DNA from: Hyphomicrobiales bacterium
Lineage (GTDB): Bacteria > Pseudomonadota > Alphaproteobacteria > Rhizobiales > Rhizobiaceae
DNA: 64,000 nt
Assembly: GCA_900470155.1 (NCBI GenBank)
Contig: UBZT01000009.1
Location: forward strand, 186,001 to 250,000
Direction: 5' to 3'
A model generated the notes under the pieces. The model was given only the letters and a program-made list of their open reading frames with translations. It had not been told where the DNA came from and searched no databases. Shown piece by piece: positions 1 through 8,806 of the stretch. A program made the position numbers and the translations under genes. Position 1 is the stretch's first letter, and each line of letters opens with the position of its first letter.

Positions 1-45
1 TGGGCAGCCGCAACAACGACTGCCATCGAGGACCCTGGCCCATGA
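1..45 (+). CDS. Possible C-terminal tail of an upstream gene (partial)
   Basis: One frame stays open from the first base and ends in a TGA that overlaps the rpe start codon as ATGA. The 14 visible residues (ending in DPGP) are too few to assign a family. The overlap is the arrangement expected for translational coupling to rpe, but a frame this short can be open by chance. Confidence 0.3.
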   Translation, partial: WAAATTTAIEDPGP

Positions 46-719
46 CCCGCCCGCTGCTGATTTCGCCTTCCATTCTTGCTGCCGATTTCGCCCGGCTTGG
101 ACAGGAAGTCTCCGATGTCGTCGATGCCGGTGCCGAATGGGTGCATCTCGACGTGATGGACGGCCACTTTGTCCCGAATATCTCCTTCGGCCCTGCCGTG
201 ATCAAGGCACTTCGCCCGCATACCAAGGCGATCTTCGACTGCCACCTGATGATTGCGCCGGCCGATCCTTACCTCGCTGCCTTTGCCGATGCCGGCTGCG
301 ACATCATCACTGTGCACGCCGAAGCCGGTCCGCATCTGCACCGCTCGCTGCAGACCATTCGCTCCTTCGGCAAGAAGGCCGGCGTCTCGCTCAACCCGGC
401 GACACCACTCTCGGCTATCGAGCATGTGATGGACGATCTCGACCTGATCCTGATTATGACCGTCAATCCGGGTTTCGGCGGCCAGAAATATATCCCGGCC
501 ATGACCGACAAGATTGCCAGCGCCCATGCCCTGATCGGCAACCGCCCGATTGACCTTGAAGTCGACGGCGGCATCACGGCGGCGACAGCGCCGCTGGTGA
601 CCGGAGCCGGCGCAAACGTTCTTGTCGCGGGCTCCGCCATCTATCAGGGCAAGGGCGTTGACGATTATCGCAAAACCGTCGACATTCTTCGCAAGGCAGC
701 TGAGGGGGGTAGGGCTTGA
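42..719 (+). CDS. rpe: Ribulose-phosphate 3-epimerase
   Basis: This cytoplasmic TIM-barrel enzyme interconverts ribulose 5-phosphate and xylulose 5-phosphate in the pentose phosphate pathway and the Calvin cycle. The 225 residues match the usual family length. They carry the N-terminal ISPSILAADF motif, the metal-binding HLDVMDGHFVPN segment, the phosphate-binding MTVNPGFGGQ loop and the late EVDGGI strand. The ATG at 42 has a GAGG-type Shine-Dalgarno sequence nine bases upstream and overlaps the preceding frame. By family the enzyme is metal dependent. Nothing unusual is seen. Confidence 0.96.
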   Translation: MTRPLLISPSILAADFARLGQEVSDVVDAGAEWVHLDVMDGHFVPNISFGPAVIKALRPHTKAIFDCHLMIAPADPYLAAFADAGCDIITVHAEAGPHLHRSLQTIRSFGKKAGVSLNPATPLSAIEHVMDDLDLILIMTVNPGFGGQKYIPAMTDKIASAHALIGNRPIDLEVDGGITAATAPLVTGAGANVLVAGSAIYQGKGVDDYRKTVDILRKAAEGGRA

Positions 720-813
720 GGCGATTGAAGGAATGCACCGTGGCCCGCGCCGCCATATGCCTTCCGCTGCCGACAAGTGCCAGTGATATCGCAAGCCTTC
801 CGCCGCTGCACCG

Positions 814-1341
814 ATGACGACGAGCGCAGCGACATTCTCGCGCGGAGCAAGGCCCGTTTCCCGATTTTCGGCCAGCCGACCGCCCGCAACTCTCTGGTTT
901 TTCGGCGCAATCGCCTGGGGTCTGGCAATGGCCGGATGTTTCGCCCTGTCCGTCCATCTGCTGGGACGATCCGGCGGCAGTCACCAGCCGCTTCTTGCCT
1001 TCATTTACGGCGCCGGTGGCGCTCTGGCCTGGCTGACCGCTCTGCCAATAATCCGCGTCGCTGCCTTCGGCCGACAGTCGGAAACGGTACTTGCCGCCTG
1101 GTTCCTCTTTCTCGGCATGGGCACGATCGCCGTGACCGCCGGGCTTTTCGCCCTGCAATACCGCATTTTTTATGCGCAATGGCACGCGCCTTTTCTATCT
1201 CGCGTTTGGTTTCTACAGCAGATCTTCACCAGCGCGTCCGCGCTTTATCAGTTTGCCGTGCTCGGCCTGCGCCACTTCCTCCCCTTCGCATTTTTGCTTC
1301 TGTTTGTCGTCAGCCTCGCTATGTCGCGCCGTAACCGTTGA
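814..1341 (+). CDS. Hypothetical integral membrane protein
   Basis: The protein has 175 residues and about four hydrophobic segments (around residues 29-50, 56-78, 88-112 and 145-168), with a basic SRRNR end that suggests a cytoplasmic C-terminus. I recognise no family. It lies between rpe and purB on the same strand and may share a transcript with rpe, 94 bases upstream. No good Shine-Dalgarno precedes the ATG at 814, so the true start is uncertain. The hydrophobic pattern makes a real gene more likely than a chance frame. Confidence 0.6.
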   Translation: MTTSAATFSRGARPVSRFSASRPPATLWFFGAIAWGLAMAGCFALSVHLLGRSGGSHQPLLAFIYGAGGALAWLTALPIIRVAAFGRQSETVLAAWFLFLGMGTIAVTAGLFALQYRIFYAQWHAPFLSRVWFLQQIFTSASALYQFAVLGLRHFLPFAFLLLFVVSLAMSRRNR

Positions 1342-1366
1342 GCTTGTCGGTGGTCTTTGCTAAAGC
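1338..1366 (+). promoter_or_regulatory. Putative sigma-70 promoter of purB
   Basis: TTGAGC (1338-1343) and TAAAGC (1361-1366) are separated by exactly 17 bases, about 50 bases before the purB start. The -35 hexamer overlaps the end of the preceding gene. The -10 is a weak match, so this is a position-based guess. Confidence 0.4.
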
Positions 1367-1414
1367 GGGCCAGCTTGCGTAAGCCAGTCTCCCGTTTGAA
1401 CGAAAGAAACCCTG

Positions 1415-2716
1415 ATGATCCCGCGCTATTCCCGGCCAGAAATGGTCGCCATCTGGTCGCCCGAAACCAAGTTCCGCATCTGGTTCGAGATCGAGGCCCA
1501 TGCGTGCACCGCGCTCGCCAATCTCGGCGTCATTCCGCAGGAATCCGCCAGGACCATCTGGGAAAAGGGCTCGGCTGCGGAATTCGACGTCGCCCGCATC
1601 GACGAGATCGAAGCCGTCACCAAGCATGACGTCATCGCATTCCTGACGCATCTCGCCGAATTCATCGGCCCCGACAGCCGTTTCGTGCATCAGGGCATGA
1701 CATCGTCGGACGTGCTCGACACCACGCTGAACATCCAGTTGGTGCGCACTGCCGACCTCTTGCTGGCAGACATGGACCGGGTTCTGAATGCCCTCAAGAC
1801 CCGCGCCTTCGAACACAAGGACACGGTCCGCATCGGTCGCAGCCACGGCATTCATGCCGAACCGACGACGATGGGCCTGACCTTTGCCCGTTTCTACGCC
1901 GAGATGCACCGCAACCGCGCCCGCCTGGTCGCCGCCCGTGCCGAAATCGCCACTGGCGCGATCTCGGGCGCCGTCGGCACGTTTGCCAATATCGATCCAA
2001 GCGTCGAGGAATATGTCTGCGAGCAACTGGGATTGGTTGCCGAACCGATCTCGACCCAGGTCATCCCGCGCGACCGCCATGCGATGTTTTTTGCCACGCT
2101 TGGCGTCATCGCCTCGTCGATCGAAAACGTCGCCATCGAAATCCGCCACATGCAGCGCACCGAGGTTCTGGAAGCCGAAGAATTCTTCTCACCGGGCCAG
2201 AAGGGCTCATCCGCCATGCCGCACAAGCGCAACCCGGTCCTGACCGAGAACCTGACCGGCCTTGCCCGTCTCGTTCGCATGTCGGTCGTCCCGGCGCTGG
2301 AAAACGTGGCGCTCTGGCACGAACGCGATATCAGCCATTCGAGCGTCGAGCGCGCAATCGGCCCGGATACGACGATCACCCTCGATTTCGCCCTGAACCG
2401 CTTGGCCGGGGTCATAGAAAAGCTGGTGATCTACCCGGAAAACATGCTTGCAAATATGAACAAATTCAAAGGCTTGGTCATGAGCCAGCGCGTATTGCTT
2501 GCCCTGACGCAGGCCGGCGTGTCGCGCGAAGACAGCTACCGTCTCGTCCAGCGCAATGCCATGAAGGTCTGGGAAAAGGGTGCTGATTTCCTCGAGGAAC
2601 TGCTCGCCGACGACGAAGTTCGCGCAGCACTTCCGGAAGCGGAAATCCGCGAAAAATTCGACCTCGGCTATCACACCAAACATGTCGACACGATTTTCAG
2701 ACGCGTCTTCGGCTGA
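1415..2716 (+). CDS. purB: Adenylosuccinate lyase
   Basis: PurB is a cytoplasmic tetramer of the fumarase/aspartase superfamily. It cleaves SAICAR to AICAR and adenylosuccinate to AMP, both with release of fumarate. The 433 residues match the short bacterial form. Visible hallmarks are MTSSDVLDT, the catalytic-histidine segment GRSHGIHAEP and the superfamily signature GSSAMPHKRNP on the mobile loop. The ATG at 1415 follows a purine-rich GAAAGAAA stretch. purC, purS, purQ and purL lie further downstream on the same strand, so this is a loosely clustered purine region. The gene ends in a strong terminator. Confidence 0.97.
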   Translation: MIPRYSRPEMVAIWSPETKFRIWFEIEAHACTALANLGVIPQESARTIWEKGSAAEFDVARIDEIEAVTKHDVIAFLTHLAEFIGPDSRFVHQGMTSSDVLDTTLNIQLVRTADLLLADMDRVLNALKTRAFEHKDTVRIGRSHGIHAEPTTMGLTFARFYAEMHRNRARLVAARAEIATGAISGAVGTFANIDPSVEEYVCEQLGLVAEPISTQVIPRDRHAMFFATLGVIASSIENVAIEIRHMQRTEVLEAEEFFSPGQKGSSAMPHKRNPVLTENLTGLARLVRMSVVPALENVALWHERDISHSSVERAIGPDTTITLDFALNRLAGVIEKLVIYPENMLANMNKFKGLVMSQRVLLALTQAGVSREDSYRLVQRNAMKVWEKGADFLEELLADDEVRAALPEAEIREKFDLGYHTKHVDTIFRRVFG

Positions 2717-2742
2717 GCCGCACGGAACACGATGACGATCAT

Positions 2743-2774
2743 GGCCCGGCGCTTTGAGCGACCGGGCCTTTTTC
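2743..2774 (+). terminator. Rho-independent terminator of purB
   Basis: GGCCCGG pairs with CCGGGCC and an inner CGCT/AGCG stem extends it (one bulged A). A CTTTTTCTTT tract follows on the + strand. It lies 26 bases after the purB stop, in front of the convergent DUF2189 gene. Confidence 0.8.
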
Positions 2775-2797
2775 TTTCTCCAGGCGCAGAGCTTTGC

Positions 2798-3601
2798 TCA
2801 GCGCGGCGACGACACCACAAGCTTTCGGTACAGGTGCCATGTCGCGTGACCGAGGATCGGCACAATCACCACAAGGCCGACCATCATGGTCGCCATGCCG
2901 ACCGCAAGCGATGCGGCCACGATCAGCCCCCAGACGACAACGGGCACCGGGTTGAGCATGCTGACCCGAACCGACGTGTGCACCGCGGTCGCCGCCCCGG
3001 CGTCGCGATCGAGAAGCAGCGGAAACGCCACAATGCTGATCACCAGAGCAATCAGGGCAAGCGCGAATCCGATCAGATTGCCCCAGACAATCAGCGCCAT
3101 GGCGTTCGGATGCGAAAGCACGCCAGAGGCAAAGCCGATAAAACCGGGCGCCGGATAGTCGCCGATGAAATGCAGATAGAGCGCCCGAGCCGTGATCAGC
3201 CAGACCATGAACAAAGTCAGCAGATAGAGGCTCATCATCAGCAGGGAAGGCAGGGCCGGAGACTTGCGCAGGGCAAAGACATGCGACCAGCTCGTATCAT
3301 CGCCCCTCTCCCGCCGCCGGCTGATTTCCATCAGGCCAAGCGCAAGCAGTGGCCCCAGAAGCGCAAAGCCGGACATCAGCGGATAGACCATCGGCAGCAG
3401 CTCGACCCCGGCACTCCATGCGATCATGATCGCGCCCGCGATAGGATAGATCAGGCAGACAAAGGCATAATGCGACGGCTGTTCGCGAAAGTCGTCAACG
3501 CCCGCGCGCAGCGCATCGAAGACATCATCCACCGTTATGCGTCGTATATCCGGCCGTTCCAGAACACCGGCTGAGCCGGTCATGACATGAAAGTTCGACA
3601 T
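2798..3601 (-). CDS. DUF2189 family integral membrane protein
   Basis: The 267-residue membrane protein looks like the DUF2189 family of alphaproteobacteria, whose function is unknown to me. It has an N-terminal soluble stretch (IRRITVDDVFDALRAGVDDF), then about six hydrophobic segments arranged as three pairs, including ALLGPLLALGLMEISRRRE and GHATWHLYRKLV near the end. I chose the ATG at 3601 because AGGAGG lies eight bases upstream; an in-frame ATG two codons earlier is too close to that site. It is convergent with purB and stands alone. Confidence 0.85.
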   Translation of the reverse strand: MSNFHVMTGSAGVLERPDIRRITVDDVFDALRAGVDDFREQPSHYAFVCLIYPIAGAIMIAWSAGVELLPMVYPLMSGFALLGPLLALGLMEISRRRERGDDTSWSHVFALRKSPALPSLLMMSLYLLTLFMVWLITARALYLHFIGDYPAPGFIGFASGVLSHPNAMALIVWGNLIGFALALIALVISIVAFPLLLDRDAGAATAVHTSVRVSMLNPVPVVVWGLIVAASLAVGMATMMVGLVVIVPILGHATWHLYRKLVVSSPR

Positions 3602-3949
3602 CCTCATTTCCTCCTCAAGCAAAGCAAGTCTGCAGTCTGGCAATGAAATTCAGAAGGCGGTACGTCTCATACCGTCGCGTCCACCCGGCAGTCGCCGGCA
3701 TAAGCCTGGTGCGAGGTCACCGATAGGTGGCGGTTGTTTTTCAACGATACTGTACGTCTGATCGGTCTGATCTCCAACAGATTTCAATCGCCCCGCAGAG
3801 GCGTCTCCTGCGACGAATGAACGACCCGGCCTCCCCCCCGGTAGTGCCCGTTGGTTTTCTCCGCCCGACACGGCGCCATGCCAATTTTTCGCGCCACCTA
3901 TGCGCTCGGGCATCTTGACGTCGGAAGGAGGCGAACGCAGATAGGGCGC
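3602..3949. other. 348-base gap without a recognisable gene
   Basis: This stretch separates the divergent DUF2189 and hydrolase genes. The short open frames in it have no convincing start site or protein-like composition. There is a small CGGTA/TACCG inverted repeat near 3660 and nothing resembling a tRNA or terminator. It presumably holds the two divergent promoters, which I could not place. Confidence 0.5.
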
Positions 3950-4501
3950 ATGAAAGTCTCTGAAGCAGATATCCTCATCGTCCCCGGCTACACCAATTCT
4001 GGCCCAGACCACTGGCAGAGCCGCTGGGAGACAAAACTCTCCACCGCACGCCGAGTCGAACAGGCGGAGTGGACAAAGCCCGTGCGCGAAGACTGGGTCG
4101 CCCGGCTGGTTGCCGAGGTCAACGCATCGACACGCCCAGTCGTGCTGGTGGCGCATTCGCTCGGTGTTCCGACTGTGATTCATGCCGTGCCGCAATTCAA
4201 GCAGCGTGTTGCCGGCGCGTTTCTGGTCGCCCCGCCAGATGTGGCCAACGCCGAAATCAGGCCGAAACACTTGATGACATTCGGACCGTACCCGCGCGAT
4301 CCGCTGCCTTTTCCATCGGTGATGGTTGCCAGCCGCAACGACCCGTTTGGCGCCTACGACCATGCCGAGGACGTCGCCAACAGCTGGGGATCTCTTTTGG
4401 TAGACGCCGGCGAGTCCGGCCATATCAACGCAGATTCAGGGCATGGACCCTGGCCGGAAGGCACGATGGTTTTCGCGCAATTTATCGGAAAACTGAAATA
4501 A
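3950..4501 (+). CDS. RBBP9/YdeN-type serine hydrolase
   Basis: The protein is a small alpha/beta hydrolase of 183 residues, the typical size of the RBBP9/YdeN family (predicted esterases; substrate unknown). Visible features are the N-terminal VPGYTNSGPDHWQSRWE, the nucleophile elbow VAHSLG with Ser70, an acid region SRNDPFG and the family-specific GHINADSGHGPWPEG carrying the catalytic His. The first elbow residue is Ala instead of Gly, as is usual here. I use the ATG at 3950, since the protein aligns from MKVSEADILIVPGY; a longer in-frame start at 3851 would add unrelated residues. Confidence 0.87.
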   Translation: MKVSEADILIVPGYTNSGPDHWQSRWETKLSTARRVEQAEWTKPVREDWVARLVAEVNASTRPVVLVAHSLGVPTVIHAVPQFKQRVAGAFLVAPPDVANAEIRPKHLMTFGPYPRDPLPFPSVMVASRNDPFGAYDHAEDVANSWGSLLVDAGESGHINADSGHGPWPEGTMVFAQFIGKLK

Positions 4502-4652
4502 GGGATGATCGCTTCAAATCGGTACAATGCGCAAGATATGCGGATCGTTTCCGAACTATACCCTTAGTTTTATTAGCATTGCGCATTAAAGCGATATTAA
4601 GACGAAAAACCTAGCATGGCACGATGTTCTGCGTTCCATGTGAGCAAAGCTA

Positions 4653-7160
4653 TTGCAGCCAAACTTTCTTTATCAGGACCCATCCGGCATAGAACGGCAA
4701 ATCGGCATCGAAAGCATGCCGATCGCGGCAGCGTTAATCGATGCAAGTTGTACGCTGATTGTCGAAAATGTGGCGTTTTCGGCGCTCACGACTGAGTTCC
4801 GTGCAGGCTCATCTAGTCTCATGGATGCGCTGCATCCAGACGATCGCCCACTTTTTCTGGCGGCCCTGTCGTCAGCCTTTACAGGCTCGATCATCAGCAA
4901 TCTGGAAATCCGATTTGGCGCCACCCAGGCATATGCAACATGCCTGGCCGCCCTATCATCCCAAGTGACCGACGAGGGCGGACTTCAGGCCCTGGTGCAG
5001 CTCACGGACGTCTCTGCGCTGAAAGCCACGATCGCGGATCTCGAAATCAACGCAAGCCGCTGGAACAATGCGCTGCGCAGCTCGCTTTCCGGCGTCTGGG
5101 ACCAGCGCTTTGACGGCCAGCTCTACTACTCGGACGTCTGGCGCGAGTTGCGCGGCATGGCACCGGAGGATCCAATCCCGACGACCACTGAGCATTGGCT
5201 CGAAATGGTCCACCCCCAGGACCGTGAAAGGACGCTTCATTGCATCGCGCGGCAGAATGCCGGCGACCCGGACTACACGGTTTTCCAGTATCGCGAGCGC
5301 CACAAGGATGGTCACTATATCTGGATCGAATGCCGCGGAGCCTGCGTCGAATGGGACGAAAACGGCCAGCCGGCACGCATAACGGGGACGGATACGGACG
5401 TCACTGCGCGCAAGGAACAGGAAGAATGGCTGGAGCGCATTTCGCGGCGCTTGAAACTTGCCCTCGACGTGTCGCGGATCGGCGTGTTCGAAACCGATTT
5501 CGCATCCGGTACCAGCGACTGGGATGACAGCATGCGGCGTATCTTCGAGGTCAAGAAGGGGGACGACATCCGCATAGGCGAGTTTTGGGAATCCAAGCTC
5601 CATCCGGATGACAGGGCGCGCACCCTGGCCCATGTCGAGAAGCACATCAGCAAACTGCAACCCTTCACCGACGAGTATCGCATCATCGCAGACGACGGTT
5701 CGGTGCGGTATATTCGCTCCAACAGCCTGCCCTATATCGATCACGACGGCCACCTCAAGATGATCGGCGTCAACTGGGACGTGAGCGAGGATCATCGCCT
5801 GCGCCAGGAACTCGAACGGGCCAAGACATTGGCTGAAGCGCGCAATGCCGAACTGGAGCAGACCCGGGCGACGGCCGAATACAGCGCGCTCCATGACTAT
5901 CTGACCGGCCTCCCAAATCGCCGCTATCTCGAAACAAAGCTCGACGAATGGCAGAAATCAAAAACCAATACCTTCGGCCGGCTGGCCGTCTTGCATGTCG
6001 ATCTCGATCGCTTCAAGCAGATCAATGACACGCTGGGCCATAGCGCGGGAGACGCCATGCTCAAACATGCGGCCAGTATCCTGCGCACCAATATTCGTGC
6101 CAGTGATTTTGTCGCGCGCATCGGCGGAGACGAATTCGTCCTGCTCGTCGCCTTCGACGGCAAGACCAAAACACTGTCTCAACTGGCCGATCGGATCATC
6201 GCCGAACTCAGCCAACCCGTAACCCACGATGGCCATCAATGCCGCTTCGGGGCCAGTATCGGCATTTCCCATTCTGATGGCGATATCATCGATCCGCAGC
6301 AAATGCTGTTGAACGCCGATATCGCCCTCTACAACGCCAAGAACCTAGGCCGGAATCGCCACGAATTTTATTCGCAAGGCAGCCGCAAGATCCTCGCCAA
6401 TCACCGGCGTCTGTCGGACGATCTTCTGCATGCGCTGGAAAACAACGAAATCGTCCCTTTCTATCAGTTGCAGTTCGACGCACGCAGCCGCGCAGTGGTC
6501 GGTGCAGAGTGCCTGGCGCGATGGCAGCATCCGGAACATGGCCTATTGGCGCCGGACCGCTTCCTGCCGATCGCTGAAGAAATGAGTGTCCTGGCTCAGA
6601 TTGATGGCCTCATCCTCGAGAAAGCTCTCGTCGATTTCAGGCAGTGGCGCGCGATGGGCCTGGGCATCCCCAAGATTTCCGTGAATGTCTCCGCCAAACG
6701 GCTGAACGACCCGAAACTGCCGCAATTGCTGACCGACCTCGATATCGAACCGGGAATCGTATCGTTCGAACTGCTGGAAACAGTGTTCCTCGACAGCAAT
6801 GACGCGGTTGCCATGAGCAATCTCGCCCATTTGCGCCATCTGGGCATCGACATCGAGATCGATGACTTCGGCACTGGCCACGCCTCCATTGTCGGCCTTC
6901 TCAATCTCAAGCCGAAGACGTTGAAAATCGACCGCCAGCTTATTCACAAACTGCCAAGCAGTCACGAACAGCGCGCGCTCGCCAAATCGATCATCGGAAT
7001 AGCGAAGTCGCTCAATATCAGGGTAATCGCAGAAGGGGTCGAAACCGAAGATCATGTCGCCATCCTGAAAAGGCTTGGCTGTCACACGCTTCAAGGCTTC
7101 GGATTGGCAAAGCCGATGGATTTTATCGCAACGACCGCATTTTTGGCCAAAGGCATTTGA
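4653..7160 (+). CDS. PAS-PAS-GGDEF-EAL cyclic-di-GMP enzyme
   Basis: This is a 835-residue soluble signalling protein predicted to make and/or degrade cyclic di-GMP. An N-terminal PAS-like region (about 20-115) is followed by two PAS domains (about 140-250 and 265-380). Then comes a GGDEF domain with intact GGDEF at 491-495 and an RASD inhibitory site five residues before it, and an EAL domain with ECLARW at 619-624, DDFGTG at 737-742 and AEGVE. Glu is kept in the EAL variant, so phosphodiesterase activity is plausible. No membrane segment is seen. The frame opens at a TTG (4653); an ATG at 4716 is an alternative, and neither has a strong ribosome site. It is a single-gene unit. Confidence 0.93.
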   Translation: MQPNFLYQDPSGIERQIGIESMPIAAALIDASCTLIVENVAFSALTTEFRAGSSSLMDALHPDDRPLFLAALSSAFTGSIISNLEIRFGATQAYATCLAALSSQVTDEGGLQALVQLTDVSALKATIADLEINASRWNNALRSSLSGVWDQRFDGQLYYSDVWRELRGMAPEDPIPTTTEHWLEMVHPQDRERTLHCIARQNAGDPDYTVFQYRERHKDGHYIWIECRGACVEWDENGQPARITGTDTDVTARKEQEEWLERISRRLKLALDVSRIGVFETDFASGTSDWDDSMRRIFEVKKGDDIRIGEFWESKLHPDDRARTLAHVEKHISKLQPFTDEYRIIADDGSVRYIRSNSLPYIDHDGHLKMIGVNWDVSEDHRLRQELERAKTLAEARNAELEQTRATAEYSALHDYLTGLPNRRYLETKLDEWQKSKTNTFGRLAVLHVDLDRFKQINDTLGHSAGDAMLKHAASILRTNIRASDFVARIGGDEFVLLVAFDGKTKTLSQLADRIIAELSQPVTHDGHQCRFGASIGISHSDGDIIDPQQMLLNADIALYNAKNLGRNRHEFYSQGSRKILANHRRLSDDLLHALENNEIVPFYQLQFDARSRAVVGAECLARWQHPEHGLLAPDRFLPIAEEMSVLAQIDGLILEKALVDFRQWRAMGLGIPKISVNVSAKRLNDPKLPQLLTDLDIEPGIVSFELLETVFLDSNDAVAMSNLAHLRHLGIDIEIDDFGTGHASIVGLLNLKPKTLKIDRQLIHKLPSSHEQRALAKSIIGIAKSLNIRVIAEGVETEDHVAILKRLGCHTLQGFGLAKPMDFIATTAFLAKGI

Positions 7161-7191
7161 TCCGCCCGACAGACATGCGGGCGGACTGTTT
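7161..7191 (+). terminator. Hairpin terminator after the GGDEF-EAL gene
   Basis: TCCGCCCG (7161-7168) pairs perfectly with CGGGCGGA (7178-7185), followed by CTGTTTT. It begins directly after the stop codon. The T tract is short, so efficiency is uncertain. Confidence 0.5.
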
Positions 7192-7211
7192 TCAGCACAT
7201 GAGCATTGAGA

Positions 7212-7526
7212 TCAGGTGTTCTGGATTTGCTCGACGGCGACGACGAGATATTCGGTCATCTTGGCGCGCAGTTCCTCATCGGTGATCGACACGCCGCCGG
7301 CAGTGAGATCCGCGCGCAGCTTGCGCAACACGTCTTCATCGCCCGCTTCTTCGAAATCGGCAGCCACCACTTCCTTCGCATAAGCATCGGCGTCTTCTTT
7401 GCCGAGCAAGCCCGCAGCCCAGAGGCCGATCAGCTTGTTGCGACGGGCTTCAGCCTTGAAGCGTAGTTCCTGGTCATGGGCGAACTTGTTTTCAAACGCC
7501 TTTTCGCGATCGCTTATGCCGCTCAT
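7212..7526 (-). CDS. DUF1476 protein, F1F0-ATPase zeta inhibitor subunit
   Basis: The 104 residues match the length of the zeta subunit of Paracoccus denitrificans F1F0-ATP synthase, the founding DUF1476 member, which blocks ATP hydrolysis. The protein opens with SDREKAFENKFAHDQELRFK, the N-terminal helix that is inhibitory in Paracoccus. A helical bundle follows (ARRNKLIGLWAAGLLG and ITDEELRAKMTEYL). I chose the ATG at 7526 because AGGGGAG lies six bases upstream. It stands alone, away from any atp operon. The family is certain; whether it still inhibits is not, since this is reported to vary among alphaproteobacteria. Confidence 0.9.
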   Translation of the reverse strand: MSGISDREKAFENKFAHDQELRFKAEARRNKLIGLWAAGLLGKEDADAYAKEVVAADFEEAGDEDVLRKLRADLTAGGVSITDEELRAKMTEYLVVAVEQIQNT

Positions 7527-7673
7527 CTGCATCTCCCCTTTTATGCCGCCATTGTGCGGTATCGTTTCCCCATTAATCAAAAGGGAGTACAAAGTGCAAT
7601 GCACACTTCCGCGATTCCGTGTGCGTTGGCCTCGCGGAGAGGTTTTGGTGGGAAGGAGAAACTGCTGCATTGT

Positions 7674-7689
7674 GAAAACCGAGGTTTTC
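7674..7689. promoter_or_regulatory. Inverted repeat upstream of purC
   Basis: GAAAACC and GGTTTTC are separated by two bases, giving an almost perfect 16-base palindrome about 70 bases before the purC start. It has no T tract, so it looks more like an operator than a terminator. No known purine regulator site is recognised in it. Confidence 0.3.
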
Positions 7690-7759
7690 CGTTAAGGGAC
7701 CGCTTCGATACCCAACCACTGCGTCCGCAATCGGATGCCAACAACAGAGAAAACCAGCC

Positions 7760-8524
7760 ATGAACCGTCGCCGCCGCGTTTACGAGGGCAAGGCTAAGAT
7801 CCTCTATGAAGGACCCGAGCCCGGCACGTTGATTCAATTCTTCAAGGATGATGCAACGGCGTTCAACAAGAAGAAACATGAAGTCATCGACGGAAAAGGC
7901 GTTCTGAACAACCGCATCTCCGAATATCTCTTCACGCATCTGAACAAGATCGGCATCCCGACGCATTTCATCCGCCGGCTCAACATGCGCGAGCAGTTGA
8001 TCAAGGAAGTGGAAATGATTCCGCTCGAGATCGTCGTCCGCAATGTCGCCGCTGGCTCCCTGTCGAAGCGATTGGGCATCGAAGAAGGTATCGTGCTTCC
8101 GCGCTCGATCATCGAGTTCTACTACAAGTCCGACGCGCTCGCAGATCCTATGGTGTCGGAAGAGCACATTACGGCATTCGGCTGGGCAAGCCCGCCTGAA
8201 CTCGATGACATCATGGCGCTGGCCATCCGCGTCAACGACTTCCTGTCCGGCCTCTTCCTCGGCATCGGCATCCAGCTCGTCGATTTCAAGATCGAATGTG
8301 GCCGCCTCTACGAAGGCGACATGATGCGCATTATCCTGGCGGACGAGATTTCGCCGGACAGCTGCCGTCTGTGGGACATCGAAACCCGCGAAAAGCTCGA
8401 CAAGGACCGCTTCCGCGAGGATCTCGGCGGCCTGCTTGAAGCCTATCAGGAAGTCGCCAAGCGGCTCGGCATCATCAATGAGAACGAACCGCTGCGTGGC
8501 ATCGGTCCGGTTCTGGTCAAGTAA
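7760..8524 (+). CDS. purC: SAICAR synthetase
   Basis: PurC condenses CAIR with aspartate using ATP to give SAICAR in IMP synthesis. The 254 residues match the usual bacterial length. Characteristic stretches are [10 protein letters not shown] at the N-terminal nucleotide site, [12 protein letters not shown], the signature [18 protein letters not shown], the late [10 protein letters not shown] and the [12 protein letters not shown] motif. It heads a tight purC-purS-orf-purQ cluster with 18 bases before purS. An in-line palindrome lies upstream. Start ATG at 7760. Confidence 0.97.
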   Translation: MNRRRRVYEGKAKILYEGPEPGTLIQFFKDDATAFNKKKHEVIDGKGVLNNRISEYLFTHLNKIGIPTHFIRRLNMREQLIKEVEMIPLEIVVRNVAAGSLSKRLGIEEGIVLPRSIIEFYYKSDALADPMVSEEHITAFGWASPPELDDIMALAIRVNDFLSGLFLGIGIQLVDFKIECGRLYEGDMMRIILADEISPDSCRLWDIETREKLDKDRFREDLGGLLEAYQEVAKRLGIINENEPLRGIGPVLVK

Positions 8525-8542
8525 GATCTGGAGAAAACGCAA

Positions 8543-8785
8543 GTGATCAAGGCACGCGTCACCGTTACGTTGAAGAACGGCGTACTCGACCCCCAGGGCA
8601 AGGCAATCGAGGGCGCGCTCGGCGCGCTGGGTTTTGAAGGCGTCGGCCAGGTCCGCCAGGGCAAGGTCTTCGACCTCGAAGTCGAAGGCACGGACAAGGC
8701 CAAGGCCGAGGCCGACCTCAAGGCGATGTGCGAGAAGCTCCTCGCCAACACGGTTATTGAGAACTATACTATCGCTCTCGCCTAA
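8543..8785 (+). CDS. purS: FGAM synthase, PurS subunit
   Basis: PurS is the small structural subunit of the three-part formylglycinamide ribonucleotide amidotransferase (PurS-PurQ-PurL). It is thought to help ammonia pass from PurQ to PurL. The 80 residues have the family layout: KARVTVTLKNGVLDPQGKAI, then GFEGVGQVRQGKVFDLE and KLLANTVIENY. The start is GTG at 8543, with GGAG nine bases upstream and no alternative ATG nearby. It lies between purC and a small coiled-coil gene, all apparently co-transcribed. Confidence 0.95.
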   Translation: MIKARVTVTLKNGVLDPQGKAIEGALGALGFEGVGQVRQGKVFDLEVEGTDKAKAEADLKAMCEKLLANTVIENYTIALA

Positions 8786-8806
8786 GGGTTGAAGGAGCGA
8801 TGGTGC

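Noticed and set aside
2732-3574. His/Gln/Arg-rich frame on the + strand in 2.7-3.6 kb
   Set aside because: It is antisense to the DUF2189 membrane gene, whose hydrophobic codons reverse to polar ones; the purB terminator also lies inside it.
3727-3918. Short + strand frame in the 3.6-3.9 kb gap
   Set aside because: No ribosome site and a composition dominated by Arg and Ser, as expected of non-coding GC-rich DNA.
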